Source: Ostreococcus mediterraneus (lineage: Eukaryota > Chlorophyta > Mamiellophyceae > Mamiellales > Bathycoccaceae). Taken from it: DNA of 64,000 nucleotides. The notes under the pieces were generated by a model. It saw nothing but the letters and a program-made list of their open reading frames with translations. It made no database searches and had not been told where the DNA came from. How positions within the stretch are numbered: the first letter of the stretch is position 1; each line of letters opens with the position of its first letter. The stretch covers positions 310,001 through 374,000 of the forward strand of contig WMKK01000010.1 of the NCBI GenBank assembly GCA_012295225.1, in the 5' to 3' direction. Positions 54,727 to 63,994 of the stretch are shown piece after piece. The position numbers and the translations under genes were made by a program.

Positions 54727-55572
54727 CTAACGAATGAGTTTGCCCTGCGTCTCGCGCTCTTCGCGAAACAATAACGCCATTCGACCTGGGACATAGCCAT
54801 CAACAGCGCTGTCTTGCGTCAAAGCTTGCGTCCACTCAAGAGGCGCTCCGTGCTCCGCGCCCAATCCGTCCACCGAATGAAATACGCGGTCGCCGCGAAA
54901 AAGCAAGCAATCCCCGGATCGAATTTCCACCTCCACCTCGCGCTGACCATCAATCGCGCGATCCTTGCCCAGTTTATCATATTGTTCACCAGCCTCGGGC
55001 GCGCGCCCGATGGTCATGCGCGCCGCGCGACCGACTGAAACGCTCAGCGTCCAACCCACCGGCCTGTCCAAGTGCGTCGACATTTTCGATTGCCCAGACA
55101 CGCCTCCGTACACCAGCGCCCAAAAATGCGACGGCTCATACGGTTCATCGCGATCGAACAACCCATCGACCATTCCGCCGCCACCATCACGCCCAGCGCG
55201 TCGAGAAATCTCTCGCGCGACGTCTCGCGCCAAAGTCAACGCCTCGCGCGGCTCCTCCACCAAAGCCCCAACCTCGCGCCCGCACGCGCCCACGCACCGC
55301 GTCAACCCGCACGCCCGCACGCACCGCACGTTCCGCTCACCCCCGCCGCCTCCGTACGCGGCGATGATCGTCGGATGGTTGTTCGCGCGCGCGCGCTCGA
55401 GCCAGTCCACCGACCCACTCGACCGCGACCGACCACCGCTGGCGCTCGCGCCGATGTCTCGCGCGAGCGCCGCCTGTGTGCGCGCGTCGAGCGCGCCGCG
55501 CAGCGCGTACACCTCGTACGGCAGCCGCTCCAGTCGCGCGTCGGGGGAAATCGCGTACGGCGCCGTCGTCAT
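54727..55572 (-). CDS. AlkB-like 2-oxoglutarate/iron dioxygenase
   Basis: 281 residues from the ATG at 55572. The double-stranded beta-helix region has STHLDRPVGWTLSVSVG with the iron ligands His-x-Asp, then SGDCLLFRGDRVFHSVDG with the far histidine, and GRMALLFREE with the arginine that binds 2-oxoglutarate. The arrangement and the strand SVSVGRAARMTIG follow E. coli AlkB. The N-terminal 130 residues are variable, with two glycine-rich runs and a cysteine-rich piece (VRCVRACGLTRCVGACG). AlkB proteins remove methyl groups from DNA, RNA or protein; which one is unclear. Head-to-head with the transporter gene, 170 bases apart. Confidence 0.75.
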   Translation of the reverse strand: MTTAPYAISPDARLERLPYEVYALRGALDARTQAALARDIGASASGGRSRSSGSVDWLERARANNHPTIIAAYGGGGGERNVRCVRACGLTRCVGACGREVGALVEEPREALTLARDVAREISRRAGRDGGGGMVDGLFDRDEPYEPSHFWALVYGGVSGQSKMSTHLDRPVGWTLSVSVGRAARMTIGRAPEAGEQYDKLGKDRAIDGQREVEVEIRSGDCLLFRGDRVFHSVDGLGAEHGAPLEWTQALTQDSAVDGYVPGRMALLFREERETQGKLIR

Positions 55573-55742
55573 TGCGCGCGAGAGGCGGAAAGTGCAGTCG
55601 CGGAGTGGATAGACACTCAGACCGAGTTCCGACCGCATTCGGTGACGCCGACTCGACGCGCGACTCATCGACGCGCGGCTCCATCCGTCGTCGAGGCCGT
55701 CGCACCATTCACGCGCTGTCGAACCGCGTCGCGCCGCGCGCG

Positions 55743-56774
55743 ATGAGCGCCGCGCACGCGCGCGCGGAGGAGGACAAACCCGGAGCGACGCCGGCGCGGA
55801 CGAGCGTGCGCATCGCGGGACGTTCGATGCCCGCGGTCGTTGCTGCCGCGGTGTATTCCATCGCCTGGGCCGTCATGAGCAGTGGGTTGATTTTCTTGAA
55901 TAACTACTTACTTCGCGACCATGGGTTTGGGTATCCGATGATGTTGTGCTCGATGGGGGTGACGTCGTCGTGGGTGATTTCATTCGCGTTGGTGAAGACG
56001 GGACGGGTGACGTTGAAGCACGAAGCGCTCATCACGCGACGATGGTACACGAGACACATCGTACCGATTGGGTTTTTAGGGGCGCTGAGTTTGGGGTTCG
56101 GGAACTATGCGTACTTGTATCTCAGTGTGAGTTTTATTCAGATGCTCAAGGCGGCGGTGCCGGCGGTGACGATGTGCGTGATGTATACGGCGGGACTGGA
56201 ACAGTTGCATCACAAGACGTTGACTGGCGTGGTGATTGTGACGCTTGGGACGATGATTGCGACGTATGGTGAGGTGAAATTCAGCATGATCGGGCTGCTG
56301 CTGATGATGCTGAGCGAATTGTCCGAAGCGTTGCGCATGGCGTTTTATCAGTATCTGCTCGGCAACTTGAAATTTGACATGATTGAAGGGCTTTACGTCA
56401 TGGGGCCGGCGTCGTTGGTGTTTCTATGGCTTGGCATTGCGGTATTCGAGCTCGATGAGTTTATTCACAACGACGGGGCGTATATCATGCTCGAGGCACC
56501 ATTGTATTTTCTTTGCGCGGCGCTGATGGGATTCTGCGTAAATTATTTGTCGTTAGCCGTAGTGTCAGCGATGGGCGGCGTTGGATTCAAAGTCATGGGA
56601 CAGGCTAAGAACGCAGCGGTCATTTTAGGGGCGATGGTTATATTTGGTAACCCAGTGACGATCATACAGGGTGTCGGATACCTGACATCAATTATTGGCT
56701 TTTACGTGTATCAAAAGGGGAAAATTGAGGTGCAAGCCCTTGAAGCGGTGACGCACTCGCACGGTAGAGTATAG
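55743..56774 (+). CDS. Nucleotide-sugar / triose-phosphate translocator family transporter
   Basis: 343 residues from the ATG at 55743, with ten predicted spans from residue 30 on (e.g. YSIAWAVMSSGLIFLNNYLL, LGALSLGFGNYAYLYLSVSF, GVVIVTLGTMIATYGEVKFS, LYFLCAALMGFCVNYLSLAV). IQMLKAAVPAVTM and the late KVMGQAKNAAVILGAMVIFG are hallmarks of the NST/TPT group of the drug/metabolite transporter superfamily. The N-terminus is short and polar, not a clear plastid leader, so Golgi or ER nucleotide-sugar transport is more likely than plastid phosphate exchange. Substrate not predictable. Confidence 0.87.
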   Translation: MSAAHARAEEDKPGATPARTSVRIAGRSMPAVVAAAVYSIAWAVMSSGLIFLNNYLLRDHGFGYPMMLCSMGVTSSWVISFALVKTGRVTLKHEALITRRWYTRHIVPIGFLGALSLGFGNYAYLYLSVSFIQMLKAAVPAVTMCVMYTAGLEQLHHKTLTGVVIVTLGTMIATYGEVKFSMIGLLLMMLSELSEALRMAFYQYLLGNLKFDMIEGLYVMGPASLVFLWLGIAVFELDEFIHNDGAYIMLEAPLYFLCAALMGFCVNYLSLAVVSAMGGVGFKVMGQAKNAAVILGAMVIFGNPVTIIQGVGYLTSIIGFYVYQKGKIEVQALEAVTHSHGRV

Positions 56775-56901
56775 GATCTATTTCTTTTGTAGCGATAGAT
56801 AAAGATCGTTGAATAAAAGTATTTATACACTTGAAATTGTTTTGCGCTTGAGATCACAAAAAGTGCGTGCTAAAAGGTCTAGTAAATTGAAACGCGCTAG
56901 C

Positions 56902-58035
56902 TCATCGGCGAATGCCACCCATGCCCTTATCGGCGTGGCTCATTCGCGACTCATCTTGCTGCGATCCCGGAGGGGCGATACCCGCCGCGGCGTACTGTTC
57001 TTGCTGTTGCGCCAAAAGTCGCTCGTAATCTTGTTGCTCCATAACGTTCAAACCCTTGGTAATGACTTTGTCAATCAAGCCAAACTCGATGGCTTGGTTC
57101 GGCGTAAAGTAACGCGTGCGATCGAGTTCCTTGCGCACAAGTTGCGGGTCCTTGCCGCTAAATTCAGCCATGAAGTCCATGTACGTGTTTTCATAAAGTA
57201 AACACTCGTTGGCACGAATTTGCACGTTCTGAGTAGAGTCGAAAGTACGGTTGAGCTTGGGCGGGTGCGTGGAAATTTGCACGTGCGGCAACGCGTGTCG
57301 GCAACCCTTGTCACCCCCAGCCAAAATCAGCGTCGCGTTGCCGTGGCACTTACCGACAGCCACGGTGTGAATCTTGGGACGGATATATCGCATCGTGTCC
57401 AAAATCGCATACGCTTCGTTGTCCATACCGACGCACTCACCCTTCTCGTTGACCGACCCCCCCGAGTTGATGTACACGTAGCACGGCTTGTCCGCTTGTT
57501 CGTACCCGAGGTACAACAACTCAGCGACGACTAATTCCGTGACCGCGGGCACAAGCGACATCCCAATGTAGCAAATACGCGCGTTCAACAACAACGACGG
57601 TAAATCCGGAGGCGCCACCGCGCCCGCCGGCGCCATCCCCCCGTGCGTCATCGTCGCCCCGCTCATCACAGTTCTATACCTCGCCGGCTCATTCCCATCA
57701 CTCGGCATCTCCTTCGCGTATGCCGCACGAGCACTAATTCCACTCGCGCTCACCGTCCATCGCTCCTTCGCCCGGTCCCCGTCGAGCCCGAGCGCTTCGA
57801 TTTGATTCTTCGTCAACCCATTCGCCCCTCGCGTATTTCTCGGGTACTTCTCCTCCACATCCCGCTCCGTACCCACGACGTCGAAGAAATCCTCGTGGCC
57901 AAAGTTCATCCCCGCGCGCGTCACGACCGCCGCGCGCGCGCACCGGCGACGCGACGCGGGGTTTTCATTCGTCGTCAGGCGTCGTCCGCCTAGGGTTAGC
58001 TTGGCGCGCAACGTGGTTGACGACGCGCACGACAT
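56902..58035 (-). CDS. ClpR, non-catalytic subunit of the plastid Clp protease
   Basis: 377 residues from the ATG at 58035, beginning with a serine/threonine/arginine-rich leader (MSCASSTTLRAKLTLGGRR). The ClpP fold starts near residue 160 (ICYIGMSLVPAVTELVVAEL, KPCYVYINSGG). At the place of the catalytic serine (G-x-S-x-G/A in ClpP) it reads VGKCHGNATLIL, so serine is lost; the histidine stretch reads STHPP. It is therefore a ClpR-type subunit, which builds the mixed ClpP/R ring in the plastid stroma. NEKGECVGMDNEAYAILDTM recalls ClpR1, while the start of the fold is closer to ClpR4, so I leave the number open. The tail (EQQDYERLLAQQQEQ) is extended. Confidence 0.88.
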   Translation of the reverse strand: MSCASSTTLRAKLTLGGRRLTTNENPASRRRCARAAVVTRAGMNFGHEDFFDVVGTERDVEEKYPRNTRGANGLTKNQIEALGLDGDRAKERWTVSASGISARAAYAKEMPSDGNEPARYRTVMSGATMTHGGMAPAGAVAPPDLPSLLLNARICYIGMSLVPAVTELVVAELLYLGYEQADKPCYVYINSGGSVNEKGECVGMDNEAYAILDTMRYIRPKIHTVAVGKCHGNATLILAGGDKGCRHALPHVQISTHPPKLNRTFDSTQNVQIRANECLLYENTYMDFMAEFSGKDPQLVRKELDRTRYFTPNQAIEFGLIDKVITKGLNVMEQQDYERLLAQQQEQYAAAGIAPPGSQQDESRMSHADKGMGGIRR

Positions 58036-58307
58036 GCGTGCGAGCGTGCGATGGGCGCGCGGAGCGTCGAATGCGATGAAGGGTATGTTCGTGCGCGCGG
58101 GCGTGCGCGAACGGGCGCTCGGTCGCGGTCGCGAGCGCGCGTACAAGTGGCGATTCGCGCGGTGCCCTGCCCAGTTAAGAGCCCAAGATGTGGAGGTCGC
58201 GTCTTTGGCGCGCGGCTGAGCGCGGTCACATGATGGCGCTCGCGCGCGTGTATGGATGAAACAACGGTCTTCAATGACAAAAACTCGTATGGTTGCTAAC
58301 GATAGGG

Positions 58308-59204
58308 CTAATCGGTCTTGCGCGCGGAGCGCGACCGGCGAACGGACGTCGCCGCGGGTTTCGCGGCGGGAGCCGCGGCGCGCGCCGGAGTCTTGGTTGA
58401 GTACGACTTCAAGTAAAAATTGCCGAATAAGACCAACATGTTCGCCATGACGAACATTTGTGCCCATGGCAAGGTTGTTGGACAATGGTTTTCTCTCAGC
58501 ACGAACACGGCGTGGGCGAACACGATGACAAATTGTAACATTTGCGCTTGCGTGATGTAGCGCTTCCACGGGCACTTGACGCCGAGCGCGGCCATCAAGT
58601 AATACGAATACATGACGATGTGAATGAACGAATTGCACGCCGCACCAAAGTACGCGTCGATGCAATCATTCGTGGCCATTAAATGGCACACTAACCACCA
58701 CGCCCATATTAAGAGCGCGTGATGGTACACGTGCAAAAAGCTCAGCTGATTCGTCTTTTTGCGCGCTATCATAAACGCCGTATCCAACAACTCCAAATAC
58801 TTGTTGTTGTAGTGCAACCAAATCCCAAGCAACAGCTTGAATGAACGATTGTCACTCCACGGCATCTTCGCTCCCCACGCCGAGAGACCGAGCGCGCGCA
58901 CTTCGTGGATAAACATCCCGAGCACGAAGACGTTGAACGCCGTCTGATACGCGTTGTACGCCAACATCACCCCTTTCGGGTCCATCGCCTGCCGCTTCGC
59001 CATCACGCGCGGCCCGACGGCACACATGCATAAATACCCAATCGTTGCGCACAGCGGCAGTTTGAAGCTCAATTCCCCAATCCATCGCTGCGCGTCGACG
59101 TTTGCGATTCCATTCGCGTGCGACCAGGCGAACGCGTACTGAAACGTAGCGTAGCCGTACGCGCCGAACGCGCACAGCGGGACGAACGCGGCGGCGAGAG
59201 ACAT
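58308..59204 (-). CDS. ELO2: C20 (Delta5) polyunsaturated fatty-acid elongase, ELO2-like
   Basis: 298 residues from the ATG at 59204. The ELO histidine box FLHVYHHALLIWAWW is present, with LHYNNKYLELLDTAFM before it and MYSYYLMAALGVKCPWKRY after it. From memory the sequence follows the O. tauri Delta5-elongase OtELO2 almost residue by residue from the middle on (HLMATNDCIDAYFGAACNSF, KRYITQAQMLQFVIVFAHA), with more changes near the start and in the basic tail. This enzyme adds two carbons to EPA on the way to DHA in the ER. It is head-to-head with CYP97, 279 bases apart. Confidence 0.93.
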   Translation of the reverse strand: MSLAAAFVPLCAFGAYGYATFQYAFAWSHANGIANVDAQRWIGELSFKLPLCATIGYLCMCAVGPRVMAKRQAMDPKGVMLAYNAYQTAFNVFVLGMFIHEVRALGLSAWGAKMPWSDNRSFKLLLGIWLHYNNKYLELLDTAFMIARKKTNQLSFLHVYHHALLIWAWWLVCHLMATNDCIDAYFGAACNSFIHIVMYSYYLMAALGVKCPWKRYITQAQMLQFVIVFAHAVFVLRENHCPTTLPWAQMFVMANMLVLFGNFYLKSYSTKTPARAAAPAAKPAATSVRRSRSARKTD

Positions 59205-59483
59205 GGCGCGCGATCGATGCCCTTGGTCAGCGCGGCGCGCGAGGGCGAAAGCGACGGGTGCGGCGACGCGCGTGCGGCGTCGAATGGCGAACGAACCCTC
59301 GGTTTCGGGGTAACTCGTGCCAGCGCGCCGACCGCACATCGCGACGCCGCACGCGCACGCGCGCGCATTCAATCGACGGCAACGTATTCGCGAACGCGCG
59401 CTCTCTATCTCGCACGCGCCGACGCTCGAGCGCGCGGCGTTGAGACGCGTCGACGGGTATTTTTTGGATAAAGCGCACGCGCG

Positions 59484-61346
59484 ATGGTGCAGCTCGCGTT
59501 GAATCCGCGCGTCGGCGCGGTGCGCGTGCGCGCTCGAGCGACGATTAGCGACCGCGCACGCGTGACGCGTATGTCGCGATCGTCTCGCATCGTTCGTGGG
59601 GCGGTGGAGGATCCGTCGACGTCGGTGACGGAGAGTTGGAGTGAAGAGGATTTGGATAACATTGTTTTCGCCGACGTCGCGGAGGAAGCGGCGATTTCCA
59701 ACAAGTCTGGCGCCGGTGCGACCATGGCGGCGCCGGATTGGATGACGCAATTGAATCGTTTGTGGGGCGGTGCGTCGGAAATTCCCGTTGCGGATGCAAA
59801 GTTGGAGGACATCACCGGACTGTTGGGCGGCGGTTTGTTTCAGCCGTTGTTCAAGTGGATGAACGAGAGCGGGCCGGTGTACCTGTTACCAACGGGTCCG
59901 ATTACGTCGTACGTCGTGGTGAGCGATCCAGAGTGCATTAAGCAGGTGCTGTTCAACTATGGGAGCAAGTACATTAAGGGTACGATTGCCGAAGCTGGGG
60001 AGTTTTTGTTTGGTTTGGGCGTGGCGTTGCAAGAGCTCGAGCCGTGGAAGATTCGCCGGAAGATTGTCGCGCCGTCGTTGCACCGAAAGTACGTCGAAGC
60101 TATGGTCGATCGCTGCTTCGGGCCATGCGCTGATCGCATGGTTGAAATTTTAGAGAAGGAGTGCGGCAGTGGCGGGGTGAATGGCGTGAATATGGAGAGC
60201 CGATTTAGCAAAACCGCCCTGGACATCATCGGCATTTCCGTCTTCAACTATGACTTCAAGGCGCTCACGACTGCGGCGCCGGTGATTCAGGCCACGTACA
60301 CCGCGCTCAAGGAAGTGGAGACGCGTTCTATGGATCTTTTGCCGACTTGGCGTTTGCCCGAACAGTTTCTTCGCATTGTGTCCCCGCGTCAGCGCGACGC
60401 CCAGGACGCCGTGACCATTATTCGCGACGTCACGCAGCGACTGGTCGACGATTGCAAGCGCATGGTTGAAGAAGAAGAAAAGGTTGGTGGTGCTGAGGCG
60501 TGGGCGCGCGACTACTTGAACGAGTCAAACCCCTCGGTGTTGCGTTATTTAATTGCCGCTCGCGAAGAAGTTTCATCCACGCAACTCAGAGACGATTTGT
60601 TGTCCCTCTTGGTCGCCGGTCACGAAACCACCGCGTCGGTGCTCACGTGGGGCACTTACGAATTGCTCAAACCCGAGAACGCCGAACAATTACGCCTGCT
60701 TCGCGCCGAGCTCGACGAAGTTCTCGGCACGAGAGCGTTCCCGACGTTTGATGATTTGCCCAAGATGCCGTACTTGGAGCGGTGCTTCCACGAGGCGATG
60801 CGCTTGTACCCGCAGCCACCCGTGTACACTCGTCGAGCCGTCGTCGAAGACAAGCTTCCCAATGGCATGACGATTCCCAAGAACCAGGATATATTGGTCT
60901 CCATTTATAACTTGCACCGCTCGCCCAAGAGCTGGGGTCCGACGTCGCAGCAATTTGAACCCATGCGTTTCGGCCCGCTCGCCGCTGGGCAGCCGACGGA
61001 ATTGAACACTGACTATCGCTACGTACCATTCAGTGCCGGTCCGCGTCGTTGCCCGGGCGACAAGTTTGCCGTGTACGAAGGCGTCGTTATTTGGGCCACG
61101 ATGTTTCGACGATTAGAATTAGAATTAAAGCCAGGCCACGACGTCATCATGACGTCTGGCGCGACTATTCACACGAAGAGTGGCTTATTAGCCAACGTCA
61201 AGCCGCGCACGATGCGCGAGATTCCCGAATCTGAACGCGTGGATTGGGCAAATCTGATGCCTGCCAAGGCGTTAGGCGAAGAGTGGATGGCGCCGTTCAA
61301 CGGTGACGTCAAGGTTGCGCCTCAAGGCAAGTGTCCGATGCACTAA
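59484..61346 (+). CDS. CYP97: Cytochrome P450 of the CYP97 family (carotenoid ring hydroxylase)
   Basis: 620 residues. The first 60 are arginine/serine/alanine-rich and suit a plastid leader. The P450 body has the CYP97 pattern: WKIRRKIVAPSLHRKYVEAM, the oxygen-binding I-helix LLVAGHETTASVLTW, the ExxR of HEAMRLYPQPPVYTRR, and the haem loop FSAGPRRCPGDKFA. Plastid CYP97A/B/C hydroxylate beta or epsilon rings of carotenes to make lutein and zeaxanthin. I cannot place the subfamily with confidence. Tail-to-tail with the RPS9 gene; about 214 bases between contain no recognisable feature. Confidence 0.9.
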   Translation: MVQLALNPRVGAVRVRARATISDRARVTRMSRSSRIVRGAVEDPSTSVTESWSEEDLDNIVFADVAEEAAISNKSGAGATMAAPDWMTQLNRLWGGASEIPVADAKLEDITGLLGGGLFQPLFKWMNESGPVYLLPTGPITSYVVVSDPECIKQVLFNYGSKYIKGTIAEAGEFLFGLGVALQELEPWKIRRKIVAPSLHRKYVEAMVDRCFGPCADRMVEILEKECGSGGVNGVNMESRFSKTALDIIGISVFNYDFKALTTAAPVIQATYTALKEVETRSMDLLPTWRLPEQFLRIVSPRQRDAQDAVTIIRDVTQRLVDDCKRMVEEEEKVGGAEAWARDYLNESNPSVLRYLIAAREEVSSTQLRDDLLSLLVAGHETTASVLTWGTYELLKPENAEQLRLLRAELDEVLGTRAFPTFDDLPKMPYLERCFHEAMRLYPQPPVYTRRAVVEDKLPNGMTIPKNQDILVSIYNLHRSPKSWGPTSQQFEPMRFGPLAAGQPTELNTDYRYVPFSAGPRRCPGDKFAVYEGVVIWATMFRRLELELKPGHDVIMTSGATIHTKSGLLANVKPRTMREIPESERVDWANLMPAKALGEEWMAPFNGDVKVAPQGKCPMH

Positions 61347-61560
61347 AGAGTCAAAATAATTTGTCAATACCAAGCGCGCAAAACCATCGTCCTCGACGCG
61401 CTTTGTACGCCGATCCTCGACGACGAAACGAATGAATTAGATTAAAGTCAAACCGTGAGTGTCATTACACCATTACAATCTACGTTAATGCGGTCATGGC
61501 ACGTCACCCCCCAACGTGTACGTCCTCAACGTGAAATGTTCGCAAGCGAAACCTAAACGC

Positions 61561-62646
61561 TTACTCTTCCTCTTCCTCGTCGCCATCGCCACCAGCGGCC
61601 GCAGCCGCGCGCTTTCTCTTCACGCGACCCGGGCGGCCACCACCAAGCGGCGAGTTGAGCGCGAAGTCAATGTGCTTTTGGCTATCCGTGCGCACCATGA
61701 AGGAGGGCACGTTGACGATTTGCTTACCGACGCGAATGTGGCGTTGGCGAATGAGCACGCGCGCGTGGTGAACAGACTTGGCGAGGCCAAGCTTGAACAC
61801 GAGCGTTTGGAGGCGACGCTCCAAGAACTGTTCGGCGTTGAGCGCAAGAACGTAATCGAGACCTTGTTGGGTTTCATCCTGTGATCGTGTAGAGAAAAAA
61901 GAGAGCAAACAGTCAGTACTCAGTGTCGCGCGCGAAATTTAGGGTCTTGTGGCATCCACGGCAATCACCCATCGAAACGCCCGCGACGCGACGACGATGT
62001 GCCGCCGTCACGCGCACGACGCGCACACGCATAATATCACGCATCAATAAATCACACGCACCAACAAACCGTAGTTCTTCATACGGCGCAAAATAGCTTC
62101 ACCTTCGAAGATGCGCTTGGGATCCTTCTCATCGAGCGTCAACAACACCCGGGCGGCGTTACGGAGCTTGTTGAGCGCGAACTGCACGCGCCACAACTCA
62201 CGCTTGTTACGCAAGCCGAATTCACCGACAATCTTAAGTTCAGCATCGAGGCGTTCCTTCTCGAACGGACGTCTCGGCTTCTTGAAGGTTTTACCATCTG
62301 TGCAATCGCGACACAAAGATCGCGTCAGTCAAGGTTTCCGTCATCACGCACGCGCCCACGTGCGCGCGCACCGCGCGAACGCCGCACGCGTGCACCAAAA
62401 TCGCGTACAACCACTCGCGTGCGATGCATCCAACGCGCCACCACGCGCGCATCGCGCATCGCGCCGCGCCGCGCCGCGCCGATCCGACCGCGCGACCGTC
62501 GCGCGAAACCCCAAAACCGCGCGATCGCGTGCGTCTCCCGCGCCCTTCACGCGCGCGCGCGTACGCCGCATCGCGCCGCGGCGCATCGCATCGCATCGCA
62601 TCGAACGTCGTCACGTACAGTTACGGTAGAACGTAGACGACGGCAT
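61561..62646 (-). CDS. RPS9: Cytosolic ribosomal protein uS4 (RPS9), three exons
   Basis: Exons on the minus strand: 62646-62619, 62297-62062 and 61878-61561, giving 193 residues, the usual length. The 28-base first exon encodes MPSSTFYRN plus one base; joining gives [20 protein letters not shown], the family's start. Exon 2 ends with RRMKNYGLL and exon 3 starts [20 protein letters not shown]. The S4 RNA-binding domain is clear ([33 protein letters not shown]), and the tail is alanine/acidic ([10 protein letters not shown]). It sits at the small-subunit mRNA entry. Two introns, one of them very early, make this the most interrupted gene of the window. Confidence 0.95.
61879..62061 (-). other. 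Second intron of RPS9 (inferred)
   Basis: On the minus strand: donor GTGCGT from 62061, TACTGAC branch point at 61918-61912, acceptor CACAG ending at 61879; 183 bases, phase 0. Confidence 0.93.
62298..62618 (-). other. First intron of RPS9 (inferred)
   Basis: On the minus strand: donor GTACGT from 62618, GACTGAC branch point at 62330-62324, acceptor GCACAG ending at 62298; 321 bases. It splits the tyrosine codon of RNYGKT and contains GC-rich repeats (for example CGCATCG units near 62580-62600). Confidence 0.9.
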
Positions 62647-63058
62647 GGCGGTCGGGCACCTTTGCGCGTCGTAAAGAGACGGATGCGAATGGCACGGCGC
62701 GCGGGTTCGAGGACCTCAGAGGTCCGCGAATGCGGCCGGTCGGACACCACAGGGTCACATCGATCAACCCGCGACGCTCGATCGATATCGATATCGATGC
62801 ATGCGTGATTCCATCGATCGATGTATCGATCGAGCGCGAATCACGTCGGCCGACGTCGGCGACACCCATCGACGCCAGCGCCCGTCGTTCGTTCGTTCGT
62901 CGCCGGGCGTCGCCGCGACGCCGCCGTCGACGTCTCGCGCGACGCGCGCGCGCGGTCCGCGTCCGTGGACGCCAGCGTCCGCGGTCGCGGTCGCGCGCCG
63001 AGTCCTCGTCGCGCTCGCGCTCGCGTGCGTCGTTCGCGCGTGGTGCCGCGGTGGGGCG
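62647..63058. other. Intergenic region between RPS9 and pirin
   Basis: About 412 bases with both promoters. A CGAT-rich simple repeat lies at about 62777-62832. The pirin frame is open upstream to 62801 with a hydrophobic, arginine-rich peptide (VLVALALACVVRAWCRG), so a longer pirin with a leader is possible. Confidence 0.5.
62777..62832. repeat. CGAT/ATCGAT simple repeat cluster
   Basis: Runs of CGAT and ATATCGAT units, self-complementary, broken by about 15 other bases. Similar CGAT runs occur at 39855-39884 and 39407-39420. Confidence 0.8.
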
Positions 63059-63994
63059 ATGTCGAGCGCGGCGGTCGGCGGCGCGGGCGCGGGCGCCGCG
63101 GCGGTGTCTCGCGCGCGCGCGGTGTCCAAGACGGTGCTCTCGCGCGAACAGAGCGAAGGACGCGGGGCGCGCGTGCGGCGGTCGATCGGGAACGCGCAGG
63201 TGAGGAACTTTGATCCGTTTTTAATGTTGGATGAGTTCGCGGTGGGGCTGCCCGCGGGATTTAGCGATCATCCGCATCGAGGGATGATCACGTGCACGTA
63301 TGTGTTGCCGAAGAGTCGCGGGTTTATGGATCACGAGGATTCGATGCTGAATGCGGGGCGGTTGCGAGCGGGGGATTTGCAGTACATGAAGGCGGCGCGC
63401 GGGATTTTACACGCCGAGGTGCCGGCGAGCGAGGACGTCTGTCACGGGCTTCAGCTGTGGATCACGCTTCCCGCGGCGCATAAGATGGATGAACCCGAGT
63501 ATCAGGAACTCAGAGCCGAGGAGTTATCGAGGGCGTCTTGGGATGGCGTGGACGCCATCATCATCGCTGGCGAGGCGTTTGGCGTGCAGTCACAAGTGCG
63601 CACAAAGGAAACGCCCGTGCATTACATTCATTTCGCCATGGCACCAGGGTCGGAGTTGAGACAAAAGGTACCGGCGGGATGGAATTCGTTCGCGTATACG
63701 CTCGAAGGTTCGGCGGATTTCGGCGACGGCTCGCTCATCGGTCCGCACCACACCGTGATGTTTACCAATCGCGACGGCGAAGACGGCGTGATTGTCAAGG
63801 CTGGACCGAGTGAACGCGCGGAATTCGTGCTCATTTCTGGCCAGCCCGTGGGCGAACCCATCGAGCAACACGGGCCATTCGTGATGAACACTCGCGAGGA
63901 AATCAACCGCGCGTTTGCGGATTTCCAAGGCGCGAAAAACGGATTTGAGTCCGCGCGCGGGTGGCGAAGTGAAATTCAGTACAGAATTAGATAG
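63059..63994 (+). CDS. Pirin (cupin-fold protein)
   Basis: 311 residues from the ATG at 63059. The N-terminal cupin has the metal motif FSDHPHRGMITCTYVL and GDLQYMKAARGILHAEVP, i.e. two histidines in HPH, a third in ILHAE and the glutamate of HAE, all four ligands of pirin. NFDPFLMLDEFAV and the second cupin (PVHYIHFAMAPGS, FAYTLEGSADFGDG, FVLISGQPVGEPIEQHGPFV, shown in part) complete the fold. Pirins act as quercetinases in some organisms and as transcription cofactors in others. Length is as usual for the family. Confidence 0.93.
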   Translation: MSSAAVGGAGAGAAAVSRARAVSKTVLSREQSEGRGARVRRSIGNAQVRNFDPFLMLDEFAVGLPAGFSDHPHRGMITCTYVLPKSRGFMDHEDSMLNAGRLRAGDLQYMKAARGILHAEVPASEDVCHGLQLWITLPAAHKMDEPEYQELRAEELSRASWDGVDAIIIAGEAFGVQSQVRTKETPVHYIHFAMAPGSELRQKVPAGWNSFAYTLEGSADFGDGSLIGPHHTVMFTNRDGEDGVIVKAGPSERAEFVLISGQPVGEPIEQHGPFVMNTREEINRAFADFQGAKNGFESARGWRSEIQYRIR

